Source of the DNA: Sphingomonas sp. R-74633
GTDB lineage: Bacteria > Pseudomonadota > Alphaproteobacteria > Sphingomonadales > Sphingomonadaceae
Direction of reading: 5' to 3'
NCBI RefSeq assembly: GCF_013416555.1
Contig: NZ_JACCFG010000002.1
Coordinates: forward strand, 372,001 to 436,000
Length of the DNA: 64,000 nucleotides
Made by a program: the position numbers and the translations under genes. The notes under the pieces were generated by a model. It worked only from the letters and a program-made list of their open reading frames with translations. It was not told the DNA's origin and ran no database searches. Shown in pieces: positions 44,562 through 56,395 of the stretch; position 1 is the stretch's first letter, and the number at the start of each line of letters is the position of its first letter.

Positions 44562-47264
44562 TCAGAAGGTCTTGCGCAGCCCGACCGACACGTTGCGGCC
44601 GAGATTGTAGCTTCCGCCCACGCCGTCCGTCGCCGGGAAGAAGGGGGGCTTCTGGTCGAGCAGGTCGTTCACGAGCAGGGAAAGCTCGGTTCCCTTCGCG
44701 AAGCCGATGTCCGGCAGCTTGACCGAGAAGTGGAGATCGATCGTCGTGTAGGACCCGGCGCTATACTGGGCCGTCCCGGTCGGCGTGGCGTAGAGGCCGG
44801 TGACGCCGTGGCGATAGTTGACGAAACCGACGCCGGTCACCGGGCCGACCTGCGCGCCGATCGTGCCGCGCAGCGTTGCCTTGGGAATGCCGAGGTCCAG
44901 CTGGTTCGACACCGCCGAAGTCGGCGAAAGCCGCGTGTCGAACTTCAGGATGTAGTTGCCGGCCAGGCCGGCGAAGACGGCGCCGAACTTGGTGGATGTG
45001 CGATAGCCGATGTCGAAGTCCAGGCCGTTGGTATCGCGGACGCCGAAATTGCCCTGGCGGAAGTCGAGCAGGTTTCCGATCGGCGGAAGCGCGCCAGCCG
45101 CGAAGTTCACCGGCACCGCGATCGACAAGAGGCTCGAAAGCTGGGCCGCGCTGGGGTTGCGGAAGACGACCGCCGCAAAGGTCGGATCGGTGAAGGCGAT
45201 GCTGCCGCCCGGCGTGCCGATCACATCAGTATAATGGATGTCGTAGAAGGTCCCGCTCACCCGCAGGTTCGGCAGGAAGGCGGGCTTCAGGTCCGCGCCG
45301 ACCGACCAGGTCCGGGCCTTTTCCGGCTGCAGACCGCGATTGCCGCCATAAAGCGCGACCGTATCAACCTGCGCTGCGCCGCGCGACGGATCGCGCAAGG
45401 CACTGCCCGCAATCGCGGCTGCGTTGAAATAATAGGCGCCGACCGTGGCCGCGACGTCGCGCAGACCCGGCGCACGGAAGGAGGTGCCATAGGTGCCGCG
45501 CAGCATCACGCCGTGCACCGGCTCCCAATTGACGCCGACCTTGGGGTTGGTCGTCGATCCAAAGTCGCTGTAGTCATCGTAGCGGGCGGACAGCGACAGC
45601 GCGAGGCTACGCATCAGCGGCGCGGCATTACCGTCCCCGAAGATCGGCACGAAGATCTCGCCGTAGACCGACTTGACGTTGCGATCGAGCGTTTCGGGCA
45701 CCTGGCTGCCGCCATAGATGCCGCGCTGCCGGAATGCCTCGTGCCGATACTCCGTCCCTGCCGCTACCTTCAGCTGCCCGCCGGGCAAGTCGACGATCGT
45801 CCCGTCGACCTTGGCCGCGCCGAGATAGGTCCGCTGGTGGATCGTCAGGTCCCCGGCATAGTCCAGGATCTTGGCGACGACCGCCGGCGAAGTGCCGTTG
45901 CCGAACGGGTCTAGCGCGGTGGCAACCGTCGAGGCGGATGCCGCTGCGTCGAGCGCCGTGGGGTTGATCGCCGGCAGGTATGAGTCGTTCCGCGCCCAGT
46001 CGAACGTCCCATAGACGCTCAGCTTGAAGTCCCCCGCCAGCCTGGCGTCGAGCCCGGCGGACGAATTGCCCGCCCGCACCCGGAACTTGTTGTCGATATG
46101 GTCGGCACCGTAGAGATTGTCGGTGCGGAACTGGACGAACTCGATCGTGGCCCCGCTGCCCGGCGGCGTCCGGAAGAACGGGTTCTGCGAGAAGCCGGGG
46201 ATATTGTAGAGGATCACGCCTCCCGAAGCCCCTGCGCCGGCCGGCGGCGGCGCCTGGACGGTGTCCTTGCGGTCGGAATAGAGAAGCTCACCCCACAGCG
46301 TGATGCGGTCGCTCAGGTCCTGATGGGCGGTGAGATATCCGCTGTGCAGCCGGGTTTCCGGGACAATGTCGGTAACCGCACCGTTGTCACACATATTGCG
46401 TGTGTTGGGCGCCAGGCCGGGGGCGGCATAGTAGATCGCATAGGCCGTGGTGTTCACTGCGACGTTCGCCGCGGGACAGACCGTGCTGCGCGAGTCGACG
46501 CCGCCATAGGGCCGAAAATCGACCACGCGGAAATCGCGGTCGGCGCCGGTGATGTTGCTGTTCTCGGCATATTGATAGGCCGCGACGAACGATCCGCTGC
46601 CCCAATCCTGGCCGAACAGGCCACTTGCGCTGAAGTTGTGATAGTCGTCGGCCATGCCGTAGCGCACCGACGCCTCCAGCCCGGATGCGCGCTTGCGGGT
46701 GATGAAGTTGATCACGCCGGCGACTGCATCCGAGCCGTAGATCGCCGATGCGCCGTCGGCGACGATCTCGAGGCGTTCAATCGCGAGATCGGGAATGAAG
46801 GGGAAGTCCGGGTTGGTTTCCTTCGTACTGGAGGCGACCAGCCGGTGCCCGTTCATCAGCGGCAGAGTCGCGCTGGCCGGCAAGCTGCGCAGGCCAGGCG
46901 CAAACGAGCCCGCTCCGCCGCCGCTGGCACGCGCCGTGGTATTGAAGCTGTTGAGTTGCGGAACGGTCGCGAGCAGATCCGCCGTGGTGTTCGCGCCGAT
47001 TGTCTTGATGTCGTCGCGCGTAACGCTGATCAGGTTCGAGCCCGTCGGCGGCACGCCGCGGATGCTCGATCCGGTCACGACGATCTGTCCCTCGTCCTGC
47101 GCGGCAGGCGCCTGCGCTTCGTCCTGCGGGGCCTTGGCCGCGGTAGCGCCATCCTGGGCGCCGGGCGTGCTCTGCGCCCAGGCCGGCGCCGCCGCGCACA
47201 GCAAAGCTGCAAGCGCGCAAGCGCCCATGAGCGGCATGCGCCTGCTCAGATTCCGAGTCCTCAT
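44562..47264 (-). CDS. TonB-dependent receptor (catabolic-cluster type)
   Basis: 900 residues from the ATG at 47264, preceded by GGGGAGGATT; the frame is open 28 codons farther but without a signal peptide. Signal: MPLMGACALAALLCAAAPAWAQ. The plug differs from the other receptors here: QIVVTGSSIRGVPPTGSNLISVTRDDIKTIGANTTADLLATVPQLNSFN, followed by RLEIVADGASAIYGSDAVAGVINFITRK. That is the SIRG/DGASAIYGSDA type of TonB receptor common in sphingomonads. The barrel ends NVSVGLRKTF. It sits between an AraC regulator and an acyl-CoA ligase, MFS, esterase series, so it may admit a lipophilic ester or acid (inference). Confidence 0.9.
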   Translation of the reverse strand: MRTRNLSRRMPLMGACALAALLCAAAPAWAQSTPGAQDGATAAKAPQDEAQAPAAQDEGQIVVTGSSIRGVPPTGSNLISVTRDDIKTIGANTTADLLATVPQLNSFNTTARASGGGAGSFAPGLRSLPASATLPLMNGHRLVASSTKETNPDFPFIPDLAIERLEIVADGASAIYGSDAVAGVINFITRKRASGLEASVRYGMADDYHNFSASGLFGQDWGSGSFVAAYQYAENSNITGADRDFRVVDFRPYGGVDSRSTVCPAANVAVNTTAYAIYYAAPGLAPNTRNMCDNGAVTDIVPETRLHSGYLTAHQDLSDRITLWGELLYSDRKDTVQAPPPAGAGASGGVILYNIPGFSQNPFFRTPPGSGATIEFVQFRTDNLYGADHIDNKFRVRAGNSSAGLDARLAGDFKLSVYGTFDWARNDSYLPAINPTALDAAASASTVATALDPFGNGTSPAVVAKILDYAGDLTIHQRTYLGAAKVDGTIVDLPGGQLKVAAGTEYRHEAFRQRGIYGGSQVPETLDRNVKSVYGEIFVPIFGDGNAAPLMRSLALSLSARYDDYSDFGSTTNPKVGVNWEPVHGVMLRGTYGTSFRAPGLRDVAATVGAYYFNAAAIAGSALRDPSRGAAQVDTVALYGGNRGLQPEKARTWSVGADLKPAFLPNLRVSGTFYDIHYTDVIGTPGGSIAFTDPTFAAVVFRNPSAAQLSSLLSIAVPVNFAAGALPPIGNLLDFRQGNFGVRDTNGLDFDIGYRTSTKFGAVFAGLAGNYILKFDTRLSPTSAVSNQLDLGIPKATLRGTIGAQVGPVTGVGFVNYRHGVTGLYATPTGTAQYSAGSYTTIDLHFSVKLPDIGFAKGTELSLLVNDLLDQKPPFFPATDGVGGSYNLGRNVSVGLRKTF

Positions 47265-47378
47265 CCTGCAATCCTCCCCACGTCTTTTTTCGTTGGGAGC
47301 ATCGTCCTCGCCAGCGCGAGCCTTGGCGATGACGGGTTTGACGGCCAAATTTAACCCAAGTGACCAGGCGTGTGTCAG

Positions 47379-48494
47379 TCAGGCGCCCGTGCGTTCGCTC
47401 AGCAACATCGAGGCCGCGGCGAGGCGCGCGCCATCGGGCTTGTAACGGTCGCGATATTGGGAGGGGGTCAGGCCGGCCCATTCGGTGAAGTTGCGCGAGA
47501 AGCTGCCGGGCTCGCTGAAGCCCACGCGATAGCCCACTTCGGTGATCGGCAAGTCGGTCACGAGCAGATAGGCGGCCGCCAACTCGCCGCGCAGCCGCGT
47601 CCGGATTTGCTGGAAGCTCTCGCCTTCGTGCGAGAGATCGCGGCGCAGCCGGCGTGGGCGGCTGCGCAGCCGCTCGGCGACTGCCTCGATCGGTACCGAC
47701 CAGTTCCGCGACCGCTGGAAATCCACCAGCGCGTGCTCGGTGCGCGCCCGCCACGTGGTGTTGCCGGTGGGCGTGGCGAACCAGTCCGGGATGCTGGCAT
47801 TATATTCCTGAACGTCGGCAAGCGTCCCGTGCCGCAGCCGCGTGCTCAGGTCACTGCGGTCGTAGAGCAGCGCGTCGAACGGCGCGTCATAGTGGATCGG
47901 GCAGCCGAACACCGCGAACCGGTCGAACCCGTTCGGCTGCACTGGCCGGGGGCCGCGCAACTGCACGCCGCGCAGGCGCAGCGGCCGTCCGATCAGCCAG
48001 CTGAAGAACTGGAAGATCCAGATGAAGCGGAACCAGACGAAGATGTCGCGGTCGACGCCTTCGATCGTATGGTAGACGCAGACATGCTTCGCGCCCCAGC
48101 GGTCCTCGATCAGTTGCGGGCCGATATCCTCGGACAGCGCCTGGGTGAAACGGATGCTCACCCGGATCGACTCGCCGAAGGTCTCGCAGTGCAGATAGGC
48201 AAGCGTGCGCTCCATATCGAGCGCGAGCCGGCAACGCTCGGCCATGAAGCCGATAAAGGCATCGTCCAGCGCCAGCTGGATTTGCTGGACCAACCGAAAC
48301 ACCGAACGGCCGTCGATCGCGGCACGCGCATCGCCATAGACTCTCGCGTCGATGCCGGCCTTGCGCAGCAATGCTTGCGCGTCCTGTCCACGCATCACCG
48401 CACCGGCCAGGAGGCTTTCGACTGCAACTCCGTCGAGCCCGGATACGGTTGAAGACCTCGACGCCAGGTCCGGCAAGTTCGCAACGTCGCTCAT
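47379..48494 (-). CDS. AraC-family transcriptional regulator with arabinose-binding-like N-domain
   Basis: 371 residues from the ATG at 48494 (AGGA upstream); the open frame runs farther but with no protein-like content. Residues about 45-230 form the 'Arabinose_bd' type N-terminal domain (LLRKAGIDARVYGDARAAIDGRSVFRLVQQIQLALDD, FMAERCRLALDMERTLAYLHCETFGESI). The C-terminal AraC double helix-turn-helix has RRLRRDLSHEGESFQQIRTRLRGELAAAYLL and LPITEVGYRVGFSEPGSFSRNFTEWAGLTPSQYRDRY. Regulators of this subtype often control fatty-acid, alkane or ester catabolism. It lies 114 bases upstream of the receptor on the same strand and probably activates it and the genes behind. Confidence 0.88.
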   Translation of the reverse strand: MSDVANLPDLASRSSTVSGLDGVAVESLLAGAVMRGQDAQALLRKAGIDARVYGDARAAIDGRSVFRLVQQIQLALDDAFIGFMAERCRLALDMERTLAYLHCETFGESIRVSIRFTQALSEDIGPQLIEDRWGAKHVCVYHTIEGVDRDIFVWFRFIWIFQFFSWLIGRPLRLRGVQLRGPRPVQPNGFDRFAVFGCPIHYDAPFDALLYDRSDLSTRLRHGTLADVQEYNASIPDWFATPTGNTTWRARTEHALVDFQRSRNWSVPIEAVAERLRSRPRRLRRDLSHEGESFQQIRTRLRGELAAAYLLVTDLPITEVGYRVGFSEPGSFSRNFTEWAGLTPSQYRDRYKPDGARLAAASMLLSERTGA

Positions 48495-48825
48495 GCAAAT
48501 CCTAGGATTCCACGATCGCCAGCGATGTGCCAGCGCATTCGGAATCACGGAGACTTCGTCCAAAGCCGAGAAAAGGCCCCGGCTGAAAATCCGAGGCTTA
48601 TGACTGCCCTCCCAGACTACCACGATCCGCGCAAAGGATCGCCGCGGTCGCCACCAAGCCCCGCCGCCCCCTCGGAGCGATCCGCCTGACCCACGGCACC
48701 GGAACGATTGGCCTGCGGAGCGATTGCTCGCGCATTTGCCCACAAAGGTGAATGTGCCGATAGGCTTTGATTTGGCTGGGGAAATCGCGGATAGCCTGCG
48801 ACCGGCCAACGCAGAGAGGGGATCG
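48495..48825. other. divergent intergenic region, no gene seen
   Basis: 331 bases between the AraC regulator and the large hybrid kinase. The kinase frame stays open to 48724, but that part lacks a ribosome-binding site and a protein-like sequence, whereas GAGAGGGG stands before 48826. A GGAAC near 48700 recalls an ECF -35 element but I see no good -10. No repeat of note. Confidence 0.45.
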
Positions 48826-52281
<3,456 letters not shown>

Positions 52282-52292
52282 GGATCCCGCCC

Positions 52293-53117
52293 TTGTCCGA
52301 TGCGATCGAGGATATCGAGATCCGGCTGCTGCTCGAGGCCCTGCACCAGCGCTATCACTATGACTTTCGCAATTACGCCCAGGCTTCGATCCGGCGGCGG
52401 CTGAAACAGGCGCGCCAGCAGCTCGGCTTGCCGAGCTTCTCGGCGATGCAGGAGGCCTTGCTCCACAATGAGGCCATGCTGCCGCGCCTGCTCGGCTATC
52501 TGACGGTGCAGGTCAGCGACATGTTCCGCGATCCCTCCTATTTCCAGGCGATCCGCGAGAAGGTGATCCCGCACCTCAGGACCTATCCTTCGCTCAAGAT
52601 CTGGATCGCAGGCTGCAGCGGCGGCGAGGAACTCTATTCCTTCGTCATCCTGTTCCGCGAGGAAGGGCTCGAGGACCGCACGATCTTCTACGCGACCGAC
52701 ATCAGCCAGGATGCGCTCGAGACGGCTTCGCGGGGCATCTATTCGCTCGACCGGATCAAGGGCTTCACGGAGAATCACCGCCTGTCCGGCGGCAAGTCCT
52801 CGCTCTCGGACTATTACACGACCGGCTATGGCGGGGCGGTGTTCGACAAGAGCCTGCGGGACCGCGTGGTGTTCTCCGACCATAGCCTGGTCACCGACGC
52901 CGTCTTTTCCGAGATGCACCTCATCTCGTGCCGCAACGTGCTCATCTATTTCAATCGCGAGCTGCAGGACCGGGCGGTGGGCCTGTTTCGCGAGTCCCTG
53001 GTGCGCGGCGGCTATCTCGGGCTCGGCTCGAAGGAGAATCTGCGCTTCTCGGCCCATGCCGAGGGCTTCACCGACTTCGTCCGCGCCGAGAAGATCTATC
53101 AGAGGCGCGAAGGATGA
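52293..53117 (+). CDS. CheR-type protein methyltransferase
   Basis: 274 residues starting at TTG, with GAGGA about eight bases before it. N-terminal helical domain about 5-75 (YDFRNYAQASIRRRLKQARQQLG, LLGYLTVQVSDMFRDPSYF), then the SAM-binding Rossmann domain: WIAGCSGGEELYSFVILFREEG (usual form GCSTGEEPYS), IFYATDISQDALETASRGIY, and LISCRNVLIYFNRELQDRAV. CheR methylates glutamates of chemoreceptors using S-adenosylmethionine. No chemoreceptor, CheA or CheW gene is nearby, so its target is more likely a helical segment of the kinase encoded just upstream. The stop overlaps the CheB start. Confidence 0.9.
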   Translation: MSDAIEDIEIRLLLEALHQRYHYDFRNYAQASIRRRLKQARQQLGLPSFSAMQEALLHNEAMLPRLLGYLTVQVSDMFRDPSYFQAIREKVIPHLRTYPSLKIWIAGCSGGEELYSFVILFREEGLEDRTIFYATDISQDALETASRGIYSLDRIKGFTENHRLSGGKSSLSDYYTTGYGGAVFDKSLRDRVVFSDHSLVTDAVFSEMHLISCRNVLIYFNRELQDRAVGLFRESLVRGGYLGLGSKENLRFSAHAEGFTDFVRAEKIYQRREG

Positions 53118-53686
53118 GCGCCGCGCCCCGCGCAGTGGTGATCGGCGCATCGGCCGGCGCGATCCAGGCGCTGTCGCTGATCCTGCCCGAGCTGCCCGCC
53201 GACTTCCCGCTGCCCGTGCTGGTCGTCGTCCATGTGCCCGCCGACCGGAGCAACATCCTGGCGCCGCTTTTCGAGCCGAAGTGCCGGATGGCTGTCCGTG
53301 AAGCCGAGGACAAGGAGCCGGCGCTGCCCGGCGTCATCTATTTCGCGCCGCCCGACTACCACCTTCTCGTCGAGACCGACGGATGCCTGTCGCTCTCCAC
53401 CGACGAACCGGTGCTGCACTCGCGCCCCTCGATCGACGTATTGTTCGAGAGCGCGGCGGATGCGTTCGGCGATGCGCTTGTGGGCGTCATCCTCACCGGC
53501 GCCAATGCAGATGGCGCACAGGGACTTCGCGCGATTTGCGATGCCGGAGGCACCGCGCTCGTCGAAGAGCCCGAGACCGCCTATGCCGATACCATGCCGC
53601 TCGCGGCAATCGCGGCCTGCCCCGCGGCGCGTGTCCTCACGCTCGAGGCGATCGCGGAATATCTCACGAAAGACCTCGCAGCATGA
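53114..53686 (+). CDS. CheB-type methylesterase, catalytic domain only
   Basis: 190 residues, starting at an ATG within the CheR stop and ending over the start of the next gene; both overlaps are 4 bases. The CheB methylesterase triad is recognisable: serine in VIGASAGAIQAL (about 12), histidine in VVVHVPADRSNILAPLF (about 40), and aspartate in ILTGANADGAQGLRAI (about 130). The usual N-terminal receiver domain is absent, so its activity is not directly switched by phosphorylation. It would remove methyl groups added by the neighbouring CheR. Confidence 0.9.
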   Translation: MSAAPRAVVIGASAGAIQALSLILPELPADFPLPVLVVVHVPADRSNILAPLFEPKCRMAVREAEDKEPALPGVIYFAPPDYHLLVETDGCLSLSTDEPVLHSRPSIDVLFESAADAFGDALVGVILTGANADGAQGLRAICDAGGTALVEEPETAYADTMPLAAIAACPAARVLTLEAIAEYLTKDLAA

Positions 53687-54852
53687 ACAGCCCGTCGGTT
53701 AAGTTCCTTCTCGTCGACGACCTTCAGGAAAACCTCCTGTCGCTGGAGGCTCTGCTCGGCCGCGACGACTTGGATATCCTCAAGGCGCGCTCGGGCGACG
53801 AGGCGCTGGAACTGTTGCTCCAGCACGATGTGGCGCTCGCCCTGCTCGATGTGCAGATGCCAGGGATGGACGGTTTCGAGCTGGCCGAGTTCATGCGCGG
53901 CAATGAGCGTACCCGGCATATCCCCATCATCTTCGTGACGGCAGGCACCACCGACGCGCAGCGCCGCTTTCGCGGCTATGAGGCGGGCGCAGTCGACTTC
54001 ATCCAGAAGCCGATCGAAGCCGACATCCTGCGCAGCAAGGCGGAAGTCTTCTTCGACCTGCATCGCCAGCGCCAGATCGTCGCGGCCCAGCGCGATGCCC
54101 TGGAGACGGCAACCCAGGCGCTCAAGGAAGCCGATCGGCGCAAGGATGTGTTCATCGCCATCCTCGCACATGAACTGCGCAATCCGGTCGCCGCGCTCCA
54201 TGCCGGCATGCACCTTCTCCAGAAGCGCGCCGACACCGATCAGGCGCCCTTTATCCGCGAGCGGATGGAACGCCAGCTCGCACATCTGCGTCGCCTCGTG
54301 GACGATTTGCTCGACGTCTCCCGGATTGCAGAAGGCAAGATCTCGCTGAAGAAGGAGCGGATCGATCTCGCGACCGTCCTGCGCTCCGCGATCGAGGCGA
54401 GCCAGGCCAATATCGATGCGGCAGGCCATGCCTTCACCACCGACATCCAGGAAGAGCCGGTGTCCCTGGTCGTGGATCATACGCGCGTCGCGCAGATCAT
54501 TGCCAATCTCCTCAACAACGCTGCGCGCTACACGCCGCCGGGCGGCGCCATTCACCTTCGTGCGCGCAGCATCGACCAGGAAGTCGAGATCGAAGTGCGC
54601 GACAATGGCGTGGGTATTCCGCAGGAGATGCAGGCACGCATCTTCCAGATCTTCGCCCAGGTCGAAGGCCAGCAGGACAAGGCTACCGGCGGGCTCGGCA
54701 TCGGTCTGGCGCTGGTGCGCCAGCTGGTGGGATTGCACCAGGGGACGATCGAAGTCGCCAGCGAAGGCGCCGGCAAGGGCAGCAGCTTTACCGTGCGCAT
54801 TCCGTTGTCGAGCACCGAAATACAGGCGGGCGAAGCCCTGCCAACGGGCTGA
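53683..54852 (+). CDS. receiver-histidine kinase (REC-HisKA-HATPase)
   Basis: 389 residues from the ATG overlapping the CheB stop. An N-terminal receiver (5-125) with acidic pair in LVDDLQENLLSL and phosphoacceptor D56 (LALLDVQMPGMDGFEL) is followed by HisKA with H163 (FIAILAHELRNPVAAL) and a HATPase_c domain (NLLNNAARYTPPGG, DNGVGIP, GLGIGLALVRQLVGLHQG). No membrane segment or extra sensor domain, so it is a cytoplasmic kinase likely controlled through its receiver, possibly by phosphotransfer from the triple-receiver kinase four genes up. No DNA-binding output protein is encoded in the operon. Confidence 0.92.
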   Translation: MNSPSVKFLLVDDLQENLLSLEALLGRDDLDILKARSGDEALELLLQHDVALALLDVQMPGMDGFELAEFMRGNERTRHIPIIFVTAGTTDAQRRFRGYEAGAVDFIQKPIEADILRSKAEVFFDLHRQRQIVAAQRDALETATQALKEADRRKDVFIAILAHELRNPVAALHAGMHLLQKRADTDQAPFIRERMERQLAHLRRLVDDLLDVSRIAEGKISLKKERIDLATVLRSAIEASQANIDAAGHAFTTDIQEEPVSLVVDHTRVAQIIANLLNNAARYTPPGGAIHLRARSIDQEVEIEVRDNGVGIPQEMQARIFQIFAQVEGQQDKATGGLGIGLALVRQLVGLHQGTIEVASEGAGKGSSFTVRIPLSSTEIQAGEALPTG

Positions 54853-54867
54853 GGTCCGGCCGATCCA

Positions 54868-55659
54868 ATGAAGCGGCTGGTCGCCTTCGACCTCGATGGC
54901 ACACTTGCCGAGAGCAAGCAGTCCATCGCGCCCGACATGGCGGCCGCGCTGGCCAAGTTGCTCCAGGTCGCCGATGTCGCAGTAATCTCGGGCGCCGGCT
55001 GGCCCCAATATGAGCGACAGATAGTCGAAAAGCTCGAACCCGGCGCACGTCTCGGCGGCTTGTGGCTGATGCCCACCACCGGCACCAAGCTCTACCGCTT
55101 CGACGACGGCTGGCACCAAATCTATGCCGACAATTTCAGTGATGCCGACAAGGCGAAGATCCGCGCTGCCTTTGACCAGGCCCTGGCCGATACCAGCACC
55201 GCACTCCCCACCACGCAGATTTGGGGCGAGCGCCTCGAGGACCGCGGCAGCCAATTCACCTTTTCCGCCCTCGGCCAACAGGCCCCCCTCGAAGCCAAGG
55301 AAAAGTGGGACCCAGACCGCACCAAGCGCGCAGCGCTCCAGGCCCAACTCCAGCACCTGCTGCCCGATCTTTCGATCCGCCTAGGCGGCACCACTTCGAT
55401 CGACGTGACCCGCCCGGGCACTGACAAGGCCCATGCCCTGCGCCGCCTCTCGCAAGAGAGCCACATCCCCATCCACGAGATGATCTTCATAGGCGACGCC
55501 CTCTATGCCGGCGGCAACGATGCCCCCGCCAAGGGCACTGGCATCGATACCATCCAGGTCCGAGACCCCGCCGAGACCCTCACCGCCATCGCCGCGATCG
55601 TCGCCTGCCTCACGACCATACGCGCCCATCAGGCCCAGGTGCCCCGGCCAATCCAATAA
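54868..55659 (+). CDS. HAD-superfamily phosphatase, subfamily IIB (phosphomannomutase-like)
   Basis: 263 residues. HAD motif I FDLDGTLAESKQ (8-19), motif II VAVISGAG (about 36-43), a IIB-type cap domain in the middle, and motif IV FIGDALYAGGNDAPA (about 208-222). The GGTTSIDVTRPGTDKAHALRRL segment resembles the conserved region of eukaryote-type phosphomannomutases and trehalose-phosphatase relatives. It probably dephosphorylates a sugar phosphate in the cytoplasm. It follows the kinase by 15 bases on the same strand and may share its transcript, but functionally looks unrelated. Confidence 0.85.
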   Translation: MKRLVAFDLDGTLAESKQSIAPDMAAALAKLLQVADVAVISGAGWPQYERQIVEKLEPGARLGGLWLMPTTGTKLYRFDDGWHQIYADNFSDADKAKIRAAFDQALADTSTALPTTQIWGERLEDRGSQFTFSALGQQAPLEAKEKWDPDRTKRAALQAQLQHLLPDLSIRLGGTTSIDVTRPGTDKAHALRRLSQESHIPIHEMIFIGDALYAGGNDAPAKGTGIDTIQVRDPAETLTAIAAIVACLTTIRAHQAQVPRPIQ

Positions 55660-55751
55660 TCCCTCATTGCCAATAGCTTGCGCGCATTGAATCCAACGAC
55701 GCGCACACCCACATCCCAGCTATCGTTCAACAACGGAAAGGAGGTGGTCGG

Positions 55752-55826
55752 ATGTCTCATTGTCACACGCCGCGCGCGGCAGATTCTCTGAGCACGACCT
55801 CCACCGCGGGGGTCCGGCTCGTCTGA
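55752..55826 (+). CDS. candidate 24-residue small ORF with a perfect Shine-Dalgarno
   Basis: The peptide reads MSHCHTPRAADSLSTTSTAGVRLV. An AAAGGAGGTGG sequence, near-perfectly complementary to the 16S rRNA 3' end, stands about seven bases before the ATG, stronger than at almost any other gene here. A 10-base-arm hairpin follows 24 bases after the stop. The unit lies alone in a 327-base gap (55660-55986) between the HAD gene and the next small gene. It could be a leader peptide or a true microprotein; I recognise no homologue. Confidence 0.4.
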   Translation: MSHCHTPRAADSLSTTSTAGVRLV

Positions 55827-55849
55827 GCTGTCCGCGTCGGATGACAATG

Positions 55850-55878
55850 GAAGGGCCGCACCGAAAGGGCGGCCCTTC
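55850..55878. terminator. hairpin terminator after the small ORF
   Basis: Perfect 10-base arms (55850-55859 and 55869-55878), 9-base loop, followed by GCATATCATT. It closes off the small-ORF unit before the next gene's ribosome-binding site. Confidence 0.6.
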
Positions 55879-55986
55879 GCATATCATTCCCGCCTCACCA
55901 GGCCAAAACGCGTTCCTGTCCGCTATCCACCGGCAATTATGCACTTTCGCGCTTCGCCCGCGTTGTAGCTCCGAACGGAGCATCAG

Positions 55987-56178
55987 ATGACAGACCGCAA
56001 GATCGTCGCGATAGGCTTGCTCACCCAGGCCGATCTTGAGCGGCTGGGGAATTCGTTCCGCGATGCCATCCCGATCAACGATGACCATATCTTCGCCGAC
56101 CTGCTCGACCGCCTGGACCAGATCGAGGTCGAACCCCTGGGCCGGGGCATCGTGCTCATGCCGCCGGTGAAAGCCTGA
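55987..56178 (+). CDS. small conserved hypothetical protein
   Basis: 63 residues, with GGAG six bases before the ATG. Sequence includes VAIGLLTQADLERLGNSFRDAIPI and HIFADLLDRLDQIEVEP; the IGLLTQ.DL..LG..F opening is one I associate with a short alphaproteobacterial family of unknown role. Acidic, no signal peptide or membrane segment. It is a single-gene unit between two hairpin-bounded regions. No function is proposed. Confidence 0.6.
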   Translation: MTDRKIVAIGLLTQADLERLGNSFRDAIPINDDHIFADLLDRLDQIEVEPLGRGIVLMPPVKA

Positions 56179-56395
56179 ACGCGAACGCAAGCGATCAAAA
56201 ATCGAGAGCCCGAGACCTAGCCCAACTTCCTTCGAGATTGGGAAGGGCTGGCAACGCGTTTGCAGCACGATCTCAAGGAACGCGGGGCCAATGGTCCCGT
56301 ACGACGGTGCCGGCGACGTTGACTGTGGCCGGCACCATTTTCCAATCACATCGGCGAGATTCTCCCGATGCAAGCCGCGCGCCCCGCGAATGGCC

